A stretch of DNA of 64,000 nucleotides from MGIIb-P sp963934015 (GTDB lineage Archaea; Thermoplasmatota; Poseidoniia; Poseidoniales; Thalassarchaeaceae): NCBI GenBank assembly GCA_963934015.1, contig CAWVWT010000002.1, forward strand, positions 1 to 64,000, given 5' to 3'. This document shows positions 43,333 to 52,283 of the stretch, in pieces. The notes beneath the pieces are model-generated. The model did no database searches, had not been told where the DNA came from, and was given only the letters and a program-made list of their open reading frames with translations. The position numbers and the translations under genes are program-made. Positions within the stretch are counted from its first letter, which is position 1; each line of letters begins with the position of its first letter.

Positions 43333-45804
43333 ATGCACACCCGTAACCTCTCGGTTTTGCTGGTTCTCATTCTCACCCTTTCGACCATGCCTATGGCTGT
43401 CAATGGTGATACAGTCATCCGTTCCGAAGTGGTGGACTTGTTACCAGCAGGCACCTTCGACAATGCCTCTGAATGGGATTTATCCACCAACAAGGCGTAC
43501 AGCACTGATTCTGCCGAACATTCTGCATCAATGATCGCAGATGGCCGCCTGTCATTCACACACAATCGGCCAGTCAACTACAACGAAATTGCAGCGTGGG
43601 CCTCAGTTTCACCTTCGGGTGACAATCTATCCATCGGCTACCCAGATTGTTTCAAGCCAATATCTGACCCGGTTTGTGACAATGATTCCGATGGGGATTC
43701 CGATGGCGGTTTTTCTTGGACCAAAGGGCCTATTATCGAGCTTTCTGGTTTTGATTTGAGTGCGGGGTCTAACTATGAAATTGCAAATGTCTCACTATCT
43801 GTCGCATTCCGAGTCCCCGCCTCACTACAGCAAGATAGTGTACGCATTATTGTTGAATCTGGAGGAACACAGCATTTGATTAAAACATATGCTCACACGA
43901 TGGGTGAAGTGAATCACATGAATTACAATGCAATGGTGTACTCATTGGATGGTATCCAATCTTGGACTTGGGCCGAATTGTCGAGCCTCACAATCATGCT
44001 TGATTACGTTTCAGTTGGTGAATTTGATGATACGGAATTGCAAGTGGATGCAGCGGGCTTAATTGTAAAGCATTTGCAACCTTGGGGGACTTTTGAATTG
44101 GCCCAGGCCTCACATTCGGTTTTGTTTGAAGAATTCCCAATAATCGAAATCAATCTAACAACGGGATCATTTGATGGATTATCATTGTCCCCTTGCGGTT
44201 TGGAAAATACAGGTCAAAATTCAGGTACTTGGGTAACATCACCGTTAGCACTTCCACATGGACAGGCTTGGGGACGCTTCCATCCTGATCTGTCAGGTAA
44301 TGCCAGTTGGCATTATTCTACATCAGAAAATGGTGAGGGGTGGTCCACAGTGATGCCAATATCTGCTGGTGAAATAATTCAAACAATAGCACCTCATCTT
44401 CGTTTTCATGGCACTCTAATCGATGGGTGTATCGAGGGCCTAACGGTCGATATCAACAATCCGATGCTGACAATTCAAGGTGAAATTATTGGAGATGTGC
44501 ATTCGATGGTGCCTGGGTTTGCCACGTTAAGGATTGCTATGAATGGGGAAGAAGTCGCCTCACACGACATCATGTCTAACAACTCAACATTTCACTTAAT
44601 GGCTGCAGTGGGCCATCTCCTGTCACCTGGTGGCGGCGTTATTGAAGTGGGACTATCGGCACGCTTCCATTGGTCTAGCAACGGAAGCTCAGAAGACATC
44701 ATCATTCAGGTTGAAACAATGAGTATCAGTGGGGGTTTCCTAATCGAGTGGGATCGTGACCCAGTATGTGATGGACAAAATGACCAAATCTTCGATGAAG
44801 ATGGGGGTGGGCGTTTGCTTGACTTCATTTACACATGTGCGGACGACATCACCCCAAATACCGACCTTGTTGTCACCGTGTCGAGTGCGGATACATCAAT
44901 CCTGGATGCTAACTTCATAAATGGTCAGGTTCGACTTCAGCCTATCGCCGACGCCCATGGCGAAACTACCGTAACTATTACTGTCAAGGATGAACGCCAG
45001 AATACTTGGGTAGATGAAATTGCAGTGATTATCACTGCTGTTGACGATTCACCAGAGATGGTATCGATTCCAGTTGAGCTGACCGTGGAAATCGATGAAC
45101 CCATGTCCATCCCATTTGCATATTGGGACCGTGACACACCTTCCAATTTGTTGAATATTGAAATTACACCGGAGTGGGCTGTATTCTCAGCGGGTCAAAT
45201 CACATTTAATCCAACCACAGTTGGGTCCCACTCCGTCATTATTTCAGTTACTGATGAGACAACAGAAATCAATCAAAGTGTCACAGTTATCGCTACAAAG
45301 CAGGCCGATGTTTGGGTGCAAAGCATTGACATCATCGATCAAAATACGGGGGAATCTTCGATTACCGAAGGCAATGATATTTCGATTGATGTTTTCGTTC
45401 GAAACAGTGGGCATATTGTAGCACAACCTGTTACAGTACGTTGTTCGATTGACGGCCAAACGATTGGCACGCCACAAATCGCAATGATTGCCCCAGGCGG
45501 ACTGGAAACAGCATCCTGCAATGAGTGGAATCGGTTGGACATTAAATCCGGAGAGGTTACTTTGGAGATTGAGATTGATTGGACGGGTGAAGTTGATGAA
45601 ACAAACGAAGTGAACAACTTGTGGTCGACAATCATCACGGTCCAAGATCGAAACGAATCTCCAGGCGATTCTGATAATGGGCTGCAAACAGACTCAATTC
45701 TCAATGAATACAATTCATTCCTGTGGATCAGTGTCACTGTACTCGGCCTGTTTGCCATATTGGTATTCATTTATGGGCCAAATCAAATTCGGAAGATTGA
45801 GTAG
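43333..45804 (+). CDS. Exported surface protein with CARDB-like domain and C-terminal anchor
   Basis: The true start is the ATG at 43333, where a signal peptide begins (LSVLLVLILTLSTMPMAVNG); the longer frame runs into the tRNA-His gene and is artefactual. The 823-residue protein has long beta-rich regions, then cadherin-like segments (VTITVKDERQNTWVDEIAVI). A CARDB-like domain follows (SIDIIDQNTGESSITEG, VFVRNSGHIVAQPVTVRCSI, DETNEVNNLWS). It ends in a membrane helix (FLWISVTVLGLFAILVFIYG) and a short basic tail (NQIRKIE). This tripartite end resembles sortase-type anchors. Extracellular adhesion or structural role likely. Confidence 0.82.
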   Translation: MHTRNLSVLLVLILTLSTMPMAVNGDTVIRSEVVDLLPAGTFDNASEWDLSTNKAYSTDSAEHSASMIADGRLSFTHNRPVNYNEIAAWASVSPSGDNLSIGYPDCFKPISDPVCDNDSDGDSDGGFSWTKGPIIELSGFDLSAGSNYEIANVSLSVAFRVPASLQQDSVRIIVESGGTQHLIKTYAHTMGEVNHMNYNAMVYSLDGIQSWTWAELSSLTIMLDYVSVGEFDDTELQVDAAGLIVKHLQPWGTFELAQASHSVLFEEFPIIEINLTTGSFDGLSLSPCGLENTGQNSGTWVTSPLALPHGQAWGRFHPDLSGNASWHYSTSENGEGWSTVMPISAGEIIQTIAPHLRFHGTLIDGCIEGLTVDINNPMLTIQGEIIGDVHSMVPGFATLRIAMNGEEVASHDIMSNNSTFHLMAAVGHLLSPGGGVIEVGLSARFHWSSNGSSEDIIIQVETMSISGGFLIEWDRDPVCDGQNDQIFDEDGGGRLLDFIYTCADDITPNTDLVVTVSSADTSILDANFINGQVRLQPIADAHGETTVTITVKDERQNTWVDEIAVIITAVDDSPEMVSIPVELTVEIDEPMSIPFAYWDRDTPSNLLNIEITPEWAVFSAGQITFNPTTVGSHSVIISVTDETTEINQSVTVIATKQADVWVQSIDIIDQNTGESSITEGNDISIDVFVRNSGHIVAQPVTVRCSIDGQTIGTPQIAMIAPGGLETASCNEWNRLDIKSGEVTLEIEIDWTGEVDETNEVNNLWSTIITVQDRNESPGDSDNGLQTDSILNEYNSFLWISVTVLGLFAILVFIYGPNQIRKIE

Positions 45805-45900
45805 TGGTTTAACCGACAAAAAAACCCCATGTGGGCCGATAATGCGATATTCACCCTGAATGGTTATACAGGGTAGTCGCTTCTACGGGCTGTTCCCACA

Positions 45901-46011
45901 ATGATTGGTGCTCCAATCAGGGGGTGGGTACAGGGGTGGAAACACATGGCGAAACTAAAGATTCGGCTCGAAACAGAGACGTGGATTTTTGAGGAATTTG
46001 AACAGGCATAA
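45901..46011 (+). CDS. Possible 36-residue micro-protein
   Basis: A short frame runs ATG at 45901 to TAA at 46009-46011 and encodes MIGAPIRGWVQGWKHMAKL, continuing KIRLETETWIFEEFEQA. An internal Met at codon 16 would leave 21 residues. It lies in a 220-base gap between convergent genes, long for this compact genome. Trp-rich and mixed-charge composition is not obviously random, but nothing proves it is translated. Confidence 0.25.
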   Translation: MIGAPIRGWVQGWKHMAKLKIRLETETWIFEEFEQA

Positions 46012-46024
46012 TCGTTCAATCGAA

Positions 46025-46993
46025 TCAATCGGAAGGAGATTTCTTTTTCCATGCGCGAGGGTATACCTCGGGTGGTAGGAAGACTGAATCTGGGCGAGCA
46101 ACCTCGCCTTCATTCATTTCACCAACCATTTCCGATCTCGTTAGCATAGATGCCAAAGCCACCAATTCACCTTTCATTGTCATCAATCGCACCATATCCC
46201 CGCGCTCCAAGTGATTGGCGATGGATACGATACCTGGCCGCATCAAGGGTGCTCCGTGCGCAATAGCGCCCGCAGCCCCATCTTTGATGATAACCTCGGG
46301 GAGTTCATTTACCAGTGATTCAATGGGTGAAAGAATCCTACGCAGTGCAACCTCTTCCCCCTTTTCCCTCCAAAGCCAAAAAGCATCTTTCAAATCTTGA
46401 AGTGATATTGATTGTGGTTCCGTGAATCTACCAGATTGTGTTCTCCTGAGTTCTTTCAATTCGACAGGGTGTCCAAGGAGCAACCCCAAATCACGAGCCA
46501 ATGTACGGATGTATGTTCCTGCTTCACAGGTAATCTCAACCGCAGCATCTCGCCCGTCGACATCGATCAGGCGAGATTTCAGTCGACGACTTCGGACCTG
46601 AATCTTCACTGCGGAAATTTCAGGAGGGACATTGTACACTTGTCCTGATAATTGTGTTATTGCACGGCCAAGCGCATCCGCATCAAAGTCACGAGAACCC
46701 CGCAATATACCAACGTAAGTCTTGTCATGGCTGAGAACTTTCTTGGTTAGGCGCATCGTACGGCCCGCGAGAAGGACAAGCACACCTGTGGCAAATGGAT
46801 CTAATGTACCGCCGTGACCGAGCTTTTCAACTCCGATGATATCTCTAGCCCATGCCGAAACCTGATGGCTATTGGGCCCAGCTGGTTTGTCAATCACAAT
46901 CATCCCCGCTTCTAGCAACTCTTCTATGGTTCGATCGAAAGGTTTGCAACCGTGAGCAGGCGATGTTTTTGCATCTGAATCTAATAAAATCAA
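46025..46993 (-). CDS. cbf5: tRNA/rRNA pseudouridine synthase Cbf5
   Basis: Cbf5 is the catalytic subunit of H/ACA ribonucleoproteins and also modifies U55 of tRNA. It has VIDKPAGPNSHQV, the catalytic Asp in HGGTLDPFATGVL, GTYIRTLARDLG, and a C-terminal PUA domain (GAAGAIAHGAPLMRPGI and RGDMVRLMTMKGELVALA). A TTG at 46993 is chosen: GGAGG lies exactly 7 nt before it and it overlaps the cmk TGA. The upstream ATG at 47068 would add residues with no homology and overlap cmk by 79 bases. Product about 322 residues. Confidence 0.93.
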   Translation of the reverse strand: MILLDSDAKTSPAHGCKPFDRTIEELLEAGMIVIDKPAGPNSHQVSAWARDIIGVEKLGHGGTLDPFATGVLVLLAGRTMRLTKKVLSHDKTYVGILRGSRDFDADALGRAITQLSGQVYNVPPEISAVKIQVRSRRLKSRLIDVDGRDAAVEITCEAGTYIRTLARDLGLLLGHPVELKELRRTQSGRFTEPQSISLQDLKDAFWLWREKGEEVALRRILSPIESLVNELPEVIIKDGAAGAIAHGAPLMRPGIVSIANHLERGDMVRLMTMKGELVALASMLTRSEMVGEMNEGEVARPDSVFLPPEVYPRAWKKKSPSD

Positions 46994-47532
46994 TTGAACT
47001 CCTCCAAATGTTGTAGTACGCGAGTTAGAACTTCTTCGGCAGCCAGGGCATCTGAGTCGATGACGCATGTGTAGGGTTCATGAGAGTTAATGTCAATATC
47101 ATAAAACTGAGAATAGCGACCCCCGTCATATTTCATCCTCTCGCGAATAAGATTCAATTGTTCATCAATCGATCCTCCTTCACGGTTGACAACCCGTCCA
47201 GCACGAACACGCTCACTGACATCAATCCAAACTCTCGGGCAGCGTAGTTTGTTCTTGTAAGCCCACCAACCAGCCAATCGACTTTCAACAATTTCAGGGC
47301 TATCATCGGATAACATGGTTTCGGCCAAAAGCCTGTCCAATGATTGGTCAACAGAGTCATCTTCCATACAGTGTAGCCCGAATTCCTCTAGGGATAGGCC
47401 ACGTTCTTCAGCCATGTCACGGAATACTTGCCCTCCGTTGAGTTTCTGCCAGTTAAGAGTTTTACAAATTCCATTAACAAGCGTACTGGTTCCTGAACCA
47501 GGATGGCCACTGATAGTCACTTTCGCACTCAC
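46990..47532 (-). CDS. cmk: Cytidylate kinase, archaeal type
   Basis: It phosphorylates CMP and dCMP. The short archaeal form is seen here, 180 residues from a GTG at 47532. The P-loop is ISGHPGSGTSTL, at residues 7-18 as expected, followed by GGQVFRDMAEERGLSLEEF and SRLAGWWAY. The GTG is preferred over ATGs at 47598 or 47550 because GGAGG precedes it by exactly 7 nt, across the end of the DUF106 gene. It is co-translated with cbf5 (TTGA overlap). Confidence 0.92.
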   Translation of the reverse strand: MSAKVTISGHPGSGTSTLVNGICKTLNWQKLNGGQVFRDMAEERGLSLEEFGLHCMEDDSVDQSLDRLLAETMLSDDSPEIVESRLAGWWAYKNKLRCPRVWIDVSERVRAGRVVNREGGSIDEQLNLIRERMKYDGGRYSQFYDIDINSHEPYTCVIDSDALAAEEVLTRVLQHLEEFN

Positions 47533-47533
47533 T

Positions 47534-48475
47534 TCATCGCCTCCATTCATCAAGGCAAACCGGGCATCGATTACGTCCGGAGTCCGTCCGGACGACATCC
47601 TCACCGCCACATGATCGGCAGGTCAAACCCTCCAAAATACGGCCATAGCCATGCGTGCGTGTTTTCTCAACTTCCTGTACGGTTCCGATAGTCTCTGCAG
47701 CACCACGATGGCGCCGTTGGCTGCGTTGTGTTCTTCGGTTGCTTTGTTTCTTCGTTTTCTTTTCTTTGAGAAGAACGAGTAGAGGCTCTTCCAATTTTTC
47801 TCCAGATACAACCAGGGGGTGGCTACGGTAGCGAAATAATTTGATGTGGCGATCGAGAATTCTCCCGAGAGGGGCACTTAGGGTAATGTAGGCAAGAATC
47901 CAGGCGGGGAAGAGAAGAATTCTGCCATTGAAACCCCACTGTGGATTCCATGGTAAACTAACGTAATCAACTCGAAACCCTTCAACCATCACATACATCC
48001 AACTGAAAATGCCAATCACGAAAATCATCGTGAACATCATAGGTTTCATCATCCCCATTTGCAATTTTGTAGTTTCAGGCATCAGATGCATTTGCATCTT
48101 CTGAATCTTCTCCAACCGCACATGATCTCTAGAGAGGCGTGCTTCATTCATCAACTTCCGTAACTGCTTGTTGCGATGATTGAGATGTGCTTGCATCATG
48201 GGGTCCATGAACAGAGACCTGAACACGGTGTTAACAAACATGATTGAGGAACCGACGATAAGCACAGTTGGAACGAAATAGAGGTCATGGAACGGCAGGG
48301 TTGGTTCAAGTACACTTCCTGCGAGGTTTGCCATTGATAGGCGCAGGCTCTCACTCATGAGGAAGAATGACATGCCGATTAGTAGGATGATTGGCATGAA
48401 CAATTGGCCGAGCGGCATCTCGGGTTGATCGGGAATCTCTTCTGCCACGCTACAGTGCCGTTGAGGGCGTGCCAT
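47534..48475 (-). CDS. DUF106 (Oxa1/EMC3-like) membrane insertase with C-terminal zinc ribbon
   Basis: Archaeal DUF106 proteins belong to the Oxa1/YidC/EMC3/TMCO1 group that inserts membrane proteins. The protein has N-terminal and central helices (about 25-45, 70-90, 145-165 and 190-215). A cytoplasmic coiled coil between helices (LNHRNKQLRKLMNEARLSR) has the Met-rich MKPMMFTMIFVIG beside it. Unlike short DUF106 proteins it continues with a basic linker and a four-Cys zinc ribbon (LTCRSCGGEDVV, RNRCPVCLDEW). A zinc ribbon could bind rRNA or the nascent chain. It heads the operon DUF106-cmk-cbf5. Confidence 0.88.
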   Translation of the reverse strand: MARPQRHCSVAEEIPDQPEMPLGQLFMPIILLIGMSFFLMSESLRLSMANLAGSVLEPTLPFHDLYFVPTVLIVGSSIMFVNTVFRSLFMDPMMQAHLNHRNKQLRKLMNEARLSRDHVRLEKIQKMQMHLMPETTKLQMGMMKPMMFTMIFVIGIFSWMYVMVEGFRVDYVSLPWNPQWGFNGRILLFPAWILAYITLSAPLGRILDRHIKLFRYRSHPLVVSGEKLEEPLLVLLKEKKTKKQSNRRTQRSQRRHRGAAETIGTVQEVEKTRTHGYGRILEGLTCRSCGGEDVVRTDSGRNRCPVCLDEWRR

Positions 48476-48550
48476 CAACCCTTCGGGTTGAAACCGTGTG
48501 ATAATACGAGATAGGGGAAGACTTCAATTTGTGAACGTGTATACGCCCAC

Positions 48551-49315
48551 GTGGACTCTCCAGAGCAGGCCTTGCGTGATGCGCACGCCGCGGAGGTTGA
48601 GGGTGACCTATTTCTTGCTGAATCAATCCTTCGTGCAGCTAGCAAGAGGTGGCGCAGGGAACCTGAATTCAAAATGCGGCACGGCAAGGTGTTGCGCAGC
48701 ATTGGGAGTGAGCGAAAAGCGTTGAAAGTTTACCGGGCGGTAATCAAGGCCCACCCGCATCGCGCTGATGCTGCAATCGCTGCTGCTGAGACGGCTACAT
48801 CACTCAACAAAAATCGGTTGGCTGAATCACTCTGGGCGCGTGCCTTGTCCGTTGGTGCTCCGACAGATGTTGCAACCGTCGGCCTGTGTAGGGTAATTTG
48901 GATCAGGGGGCGCAAGGAGGAGTCTTGGGAACGCGCTCGGAGCTCTTTCGTACACGGGGGTAATTCTAGCAGATTGTTGCATGATTTCCTCAGAGAGTGT
49001 TCCCCCGTAATTGGTACACCTGTACCCGAAATCGATGTACTGGAAGCAGGTGATTTGAAAGACGAATTCTCACCCATTGAATCACGGCGTGAATTGACGA
49101 TGGAACCAGCTACGTTTGCGACAGATTCCGTTGAAGCCATGGCTGGGATATCTGCGGCAGATTTGGTGGTGTCCTCGAATGAGGGAATCAAAGAACTGCT
49201 GGATGGGAATCCTGAGAAACATCAAATTGATATGAGTAAAATGGACAAGGATTCCACTGGCAAGGAATCCCGACCCGATGTCGAGATCCCTGATGATTTA
49301 TTCGATTTTGATTGA
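48551..49315 (+). CDS. TPR-like repeat protein
   Basis: A 254-residue soluble protein starting at a GTG. The first 140 residues form helix pairs of TPR type (AAEVEGDLFLAESILRAASK, GSERKALKVYRAVIKAHPHR, NKNRLAESLWARALSVG). The rest is an acidic disordered tail ending IPDDLFDFD. It is divergent from the DUF106 operon and convergent, stop to stop, with the large low-complexity gene. A protein-protein adaptor role is likely, partner unknown. Confidence 0.75.
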   Translation: MDSPEQALRDAHAAEVEGDLFLAESILRAASKRWRREPEFKMRHGKVLRSIGSERKALKVYRAVIKAHPHRADAAIAAAETATSLNKNRLAESLWARALSVGAPTDVATVGLCRVIWIRGRKEESWERARSSFVHGGNSSRLLHDFLRECSPVIGTPVPEIDVLEAGDLKDEFSPIESRRELTMEPATFATDSVEAMAGISAADLVVSSNEGIKELLDGNPEKHQIDMSKMDKDSTGKESRPDVEIPDDLFDFD

Positions 49316-52141
49316 TTAGAATGTAAACGCGCATACTGGGCATTGCGTCATTCCTGCAGCAACTTCGGCATTGCAAATCGTGCAGGATCTGACCTCAGAT
49401 GAATCGCTTTCTGTTGGAGCAGTTGCTCCGGTGAGTTTTGCCAATGCAGCATCCATTTCGTCATCCGTATCTGCACCACCTCCCACATCAGCCTCCTCGA
49501 CATCTTCGACTTCTTCAACAGCCACCTCGACATCTTCGACTTCTTCAACAGTCTCCTCCTCGACATCTTCGAGTTCTTCAACAGTCTCCTCCTCGACATC
49601 TTCGAGTTCTTCAACAGTCTCCTCTTCGACATCTTCAACAACTTCAGGTTTGGCTATTGGGATTGCTTCAGGTGGTGCCTCATCTTCAATTTCAGCACCG
49701 ACATCAATGCCGTGAATTTCTTGTGCATCACTAACCTTGAACCCTGTTTCTGCATCTCCCTTGAATTCGTAAGTGACTTCGATTCGCTCTCCACGAGATA
49801 CAGTTCCAATATTCCACGACATTTTCTTCCCATCAGTTGTGGCTTCTTCGACCATGTCACACTTGACAATGCCACCACCTGACGATGTAACCTTCCACTC
49901 GAGCAATTCAAATGCTCCGGGCATGATATCATGGATGACGACATCCTCAAGCGCAGAGTCGGCACGATTGTTGAACATGATCATCGCTTCGTAACGGCCA
50001 GCACCGCCAGCAGGGAAAACTTCCTTTCCTGAGTCATAATTCACCTTTCGATGAGTCACTCTAACGGCTGGTACAACATTGAGACCACGGGTGGCAACAG
50101 GTCCAAAGCGTTCTGAACTGAAATCAATTCGTGCTGGTGCTGCAACAACATCGTTTGCAGGGCTTGGGTCAGGGGCAGACAATGGGTATGTGATACACAT
50201 CTTGTGACCTGGTGCCAACCCAATAGGGCCTTTCGTTCCAATGGTGATTAACATCGTGTGTCCAGGTCCATCTGGGGATGTACGATTCTCTTCGAGTGAA
50301 ATACCATCTTTGAGTTCGATTCTGAACTGATCTTTAATCAGTTCGTTACCATCAATACTGGCCTTGACACTATCCGCATCTGGAGCAGTGAAAATACCTG
50401 GGATGTCATCGGTAATTCGAAGTAAATTGATTGTGGCGGAGCCTGTGTTTTCAATATCCATAGTCGCCATCAATTCTGTCTGTCGATAGTGGCGCAATAC
50501 ATCGATGGAGTATGACTTCTCTATGGCGGCTTCGAGCACCTCAATAGTGAGTGGTTGCAATGTAACAGTTCCTTCGGTTGATTGACTCACTCTTGGTAGG
50601 ACTGTATAGAGCAATTCTTGGCTGAATGTTGGCTTTTCTGTTGAGTGTACGACCTTGACATCACTTTCCCAACGACCATCGGGGAGAACATCGTCTTCAA
50701 CATCATCAATTTCAAACAAATGCGCATCAACATCCGTTTGGCTGACTGTTAATTTGGTCAAATCAACTGTAAACGAAGAACGGTTTTCAAAGACAGCCTG
50801 ACAACGGTAGTTGTCTGGGCGTTCATCTTCATCGACGACCATGTAAGAGAATCCGCGACAATGAGCATCGACTTCATTGAAATTTATCCCTGAAAGTGTT
50901 GCATCAGCAGTGTATGTCGCAGTTGCATGACCTGCATCGATGGCACCCACAGCTTCTGCTGTTACTGCTGTAGGAATCGACAGTGTACAACTTTCCCCAG
51001 CGGCAAGTCGTCCAACTGACCATGTCACAGTATCGCCCTGCTTATCGTAGCCATCGCCTTCGCTGACTTGAATTTCAATCGGGAATGTGCGTGTGACCAC
51101 AATTCCATCCAGTTGAACAGGGCCCATGTTCTCGACTTCTAGTTCTAGCTCGATATCCTGTGCATCTCCGCTTCGTTCAACAGAAAGACTTCGCTCTTGG
51201 TTGCGTGATGGATTGGTGTCAATTCGCTCACGAACGCAGAGCATACGCGGCCCTTCGACACTGTAGTTAACACTCTGGTCAGCTTCAGCTTCTAATTCAG
51301 AGAAGGGTAAATCAGAACCTATATCGGAGAAATCGGTGTTGCTTAGAACAACATCGATATCCCACAGGCGATCTTTGTTACTGGGGTTCTTCAGTGTGAG
51401 AATTCCTTTCACTGCCTGCTTGACCATTTCACCGCTCGGTGTTAGAATCACATCTTCTGTTTCTGCAAGTGTTCCAACCAATTTGTGGCCAGGAATACCA
51501 TCGACATCGGAAGTGCTCCGAATCTTACCACCCGCAAGGGCAGGGTCGGTTTCAGAAATCCCTTCCGAGGAATCATCGCCATCTGACTCATCTTCAGTAG
51601 CAGGGGCCAATAGATCGAGTCCAGGTGGTGCTGAAGGCACATCCTCTTCGACCTCAACATCCACAGGTGGTTCGGGTGGAGCGAGTAAGTCAAGACCTGG
51701 GGGCATTGGGGGTTCAGATGGAGCCAGCAAGTCGAGACCCGGAGGCATTGGGGGTTCAGATGGAGCCAGCAAGTCGAGACCCGGAGGCATTGGGGGTTCG
51801 GATACTTCTGGTGACGCTTCCGAAATTTCTTCATCCATGTCACTCAATAGGTCCATTGGGTCACCGAGATCATCCATCTCTAGTTCTTCTGGTGGCGCCG
51901 GTGGTGCTTCCGGTGGTGCAGGTGGTGCTTCCGGTGGTGCAGGTGGCGCTTCCGGTGGTGCAGGTGGTGCTTCCGGTGGTGCAGGTGGTACCAAACCCGG
52001 TGGAGCCGGTGGTTCTAGTCCAGGCGGTGCTTCCGGTGGTACCAAACCCGGTGGGGCTGGCGGTACCAAACCCGGTGGAGCCGGTGGTTCTAGTCCAGGT
52101 GGGGCTGGTGGTATGTTTGCATCATCGTGTTCGTCACTCAT
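49316..52141 (-). CDS. Low-complexity scaffold-like protein with Pro-rich repeats, beta domains, acidic 11-residue repeats and zinc ribbon
   Basis: A 941-residue protein with no signal peptide and no membrane helix. In order: a Pro-rich N-terminal region (about 1-185) of PAPPGLEP, APPAPPE heptads and EPPMPPGLDLLAPS 14-mers; beta-sandwich regions of DUF11-like character (about 210-790, for example ELELEVENMGPVQLDGIVVT and DIENTGSATINLLRITDDIP); and an acidic region of 11-residue repeats EDVEEETVEEL (about 840-885). It closes with a four-Cys zinc ribbon (CTICNAEVAAGMTQCPVCAF). DUF11-like domains are normally extracellular, so the lack of an export signal is striking. It may be an intracellular structural or scaffold protein. 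No known function. Confidence 0.75.
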   Translation of the reverse strand: MSDEHDDANIPPAPPGLEPPAPPGLVPPAPPGLVPPEAPPGLEPPAPPGLVPPAPPEAPPAPPEAPPAPPEAPPAPPEAPPAPPEELEMDDLGDPMDLLSDMDEEISEASPEVSEPPMPPGLDLLAPSEPPMPPGLDLLAPSEPPMPPGLDLLAPPEPPVDVEVEEDVPSAPPGLDLLAPATEDESDGDDSSEGISETDPALAGGKIRSTSDVDGIPGHKLVGTLAETEDVILTPSGEMVKQAVKGILTLKNPSNKDRLWDIDVVLSNTDFSDIGSDLPFSELEAEADQSVNYSVEGPRMLCVRERIDTNPSRNQERSLSVERSGDAQDIELELEVENMGPVQLDGIVVTRTFPIEIQVSEGDGYDKQGDTVTWSVGRLAAGESCTLSIPTAVTAEAVGAIDAGHATATYTADATLSGINFNEVDAHCRGFSYMVVDEDERPDNYRCQAVFENRSSFTVDLTKLTVSQTDVDAHLFEIDDVEDDVLPDGRWESDVKVVHSTEKPTFSQELLYTVLPRVSQSTEGTVTLQPLTIEVLEAAIEKSYSIDVLRHYRQTELMATMDIENTGSATINLLRITDDIPGIFTAPDADSVKASIDGNELIKDQFRIELKDGISLEENRTSPDGPGHTMLITIGTKGPIGLAPGHKMCITYPLSAPDPSPANDVVAAPARIDFSSERFGPVATRGLNVVPAVRVTHRKVNYDSGKEVFPAGGAGRYEAMIMFNNRADSALEDVVIHDIMPGAFELLEWKVTSSGGGIVKCDMVEEATTDGKKMSWNIGTVSRGERIEVTYEFKGDAETGFKVSDAQEIHGIDVGAEIEDEAPPEAIPIAKPEVVEDVEEETVEELEDVEEETVEELEDVEEETVEEVEDVEVAVEEVEDVEEADVGGGADTDDEMDAALAKLTGATAPTESDSSEVRSCTICNAEVAAGMTQCPVCAFTF
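49511..49639 (-). repeat. 33-bp repeats coding an 11-residue acidic unit
   Basis: Near-identical units begin at 49541, 49574 and 49607, with a diverged 30-base unit from 49511. They encode EDVEEETVEEL. An 11-residue (hendecad) spacing of Val and Leu suits a coiled coil. High identity suggests recent expansion. Confidence 0.8.
51669..51794 (-). repeat. 42-bp repeats coding EPPMPPGLDLLAPS
   Basis: Two identical 42-base units (51711-51752, 51753-51794) follow a diverged one (51669-51710). The lack of silent change between the last two points to recent duplication. Confidence 0.85.
51891..51974 (-). repeat. 21-bp repeats coding APPAPPE
   Basis: Four tandem 21-base units start at 51891, 51912, 51933 and 51954, with a partial fifth after. 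They form the Pro-rich N-terminal heptads of the large zinc-ribbon protein. The array is likely to vary in copy number between strains. Confidence 0.85.
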
Positions 52142-52155
52142 TCCAATTCCTCAGT

Positions 52156-52237
52156 CCCACGCGTGGGTTAGCGCTGTGACGATGTTGGATGTCGTATAAC
52201 CATTGTTGAGCAGCATATTGCCCGGTCCATAGGACCG
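52156..52237. promoter_or_regulatory. Palindromes in a divergent promoter region
   Basis: The 142-base gap between the low-complexity gene and the GPN GTPase gene has a perfect 12-base palindrome CCCACGCGTGGG (52156-52167) and an inverted repeat CGGTCC-ATA-GGACCG (52223-52237). Either could be an operator shared by both genes. Confidence 0.35.
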
Positions 52238-52283
52238 TGGCAGTGTCGGAGGGTTGATGAACCACTGTTGATGGCCCACCACT

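Noticed and set aside
46994..47068. Longer cbf5 starting at ATG 47068
   Set aside because: The added residues overlap cmk and lack homology; TTG 46993 has the Shine-Dalgarno.
47533..47610. Longer cmk starting at GTG 47610 or ATG 47598/47550
   Set aside because: The P-loop would be too far from the start and the GGAGG site fits GTG 47532.
51669..51974. Tandem repeats as a possible CRISPR array
   Set aside because: Units are contiguous, in frame and lack unique spacers; they code protein repeats. No cas genes are present.
51336..52199. 287-residue plus-strand Gly/Ser-rich frame
   Set aside because: Antisense of the Pro-rich repeats; no independent start signal.
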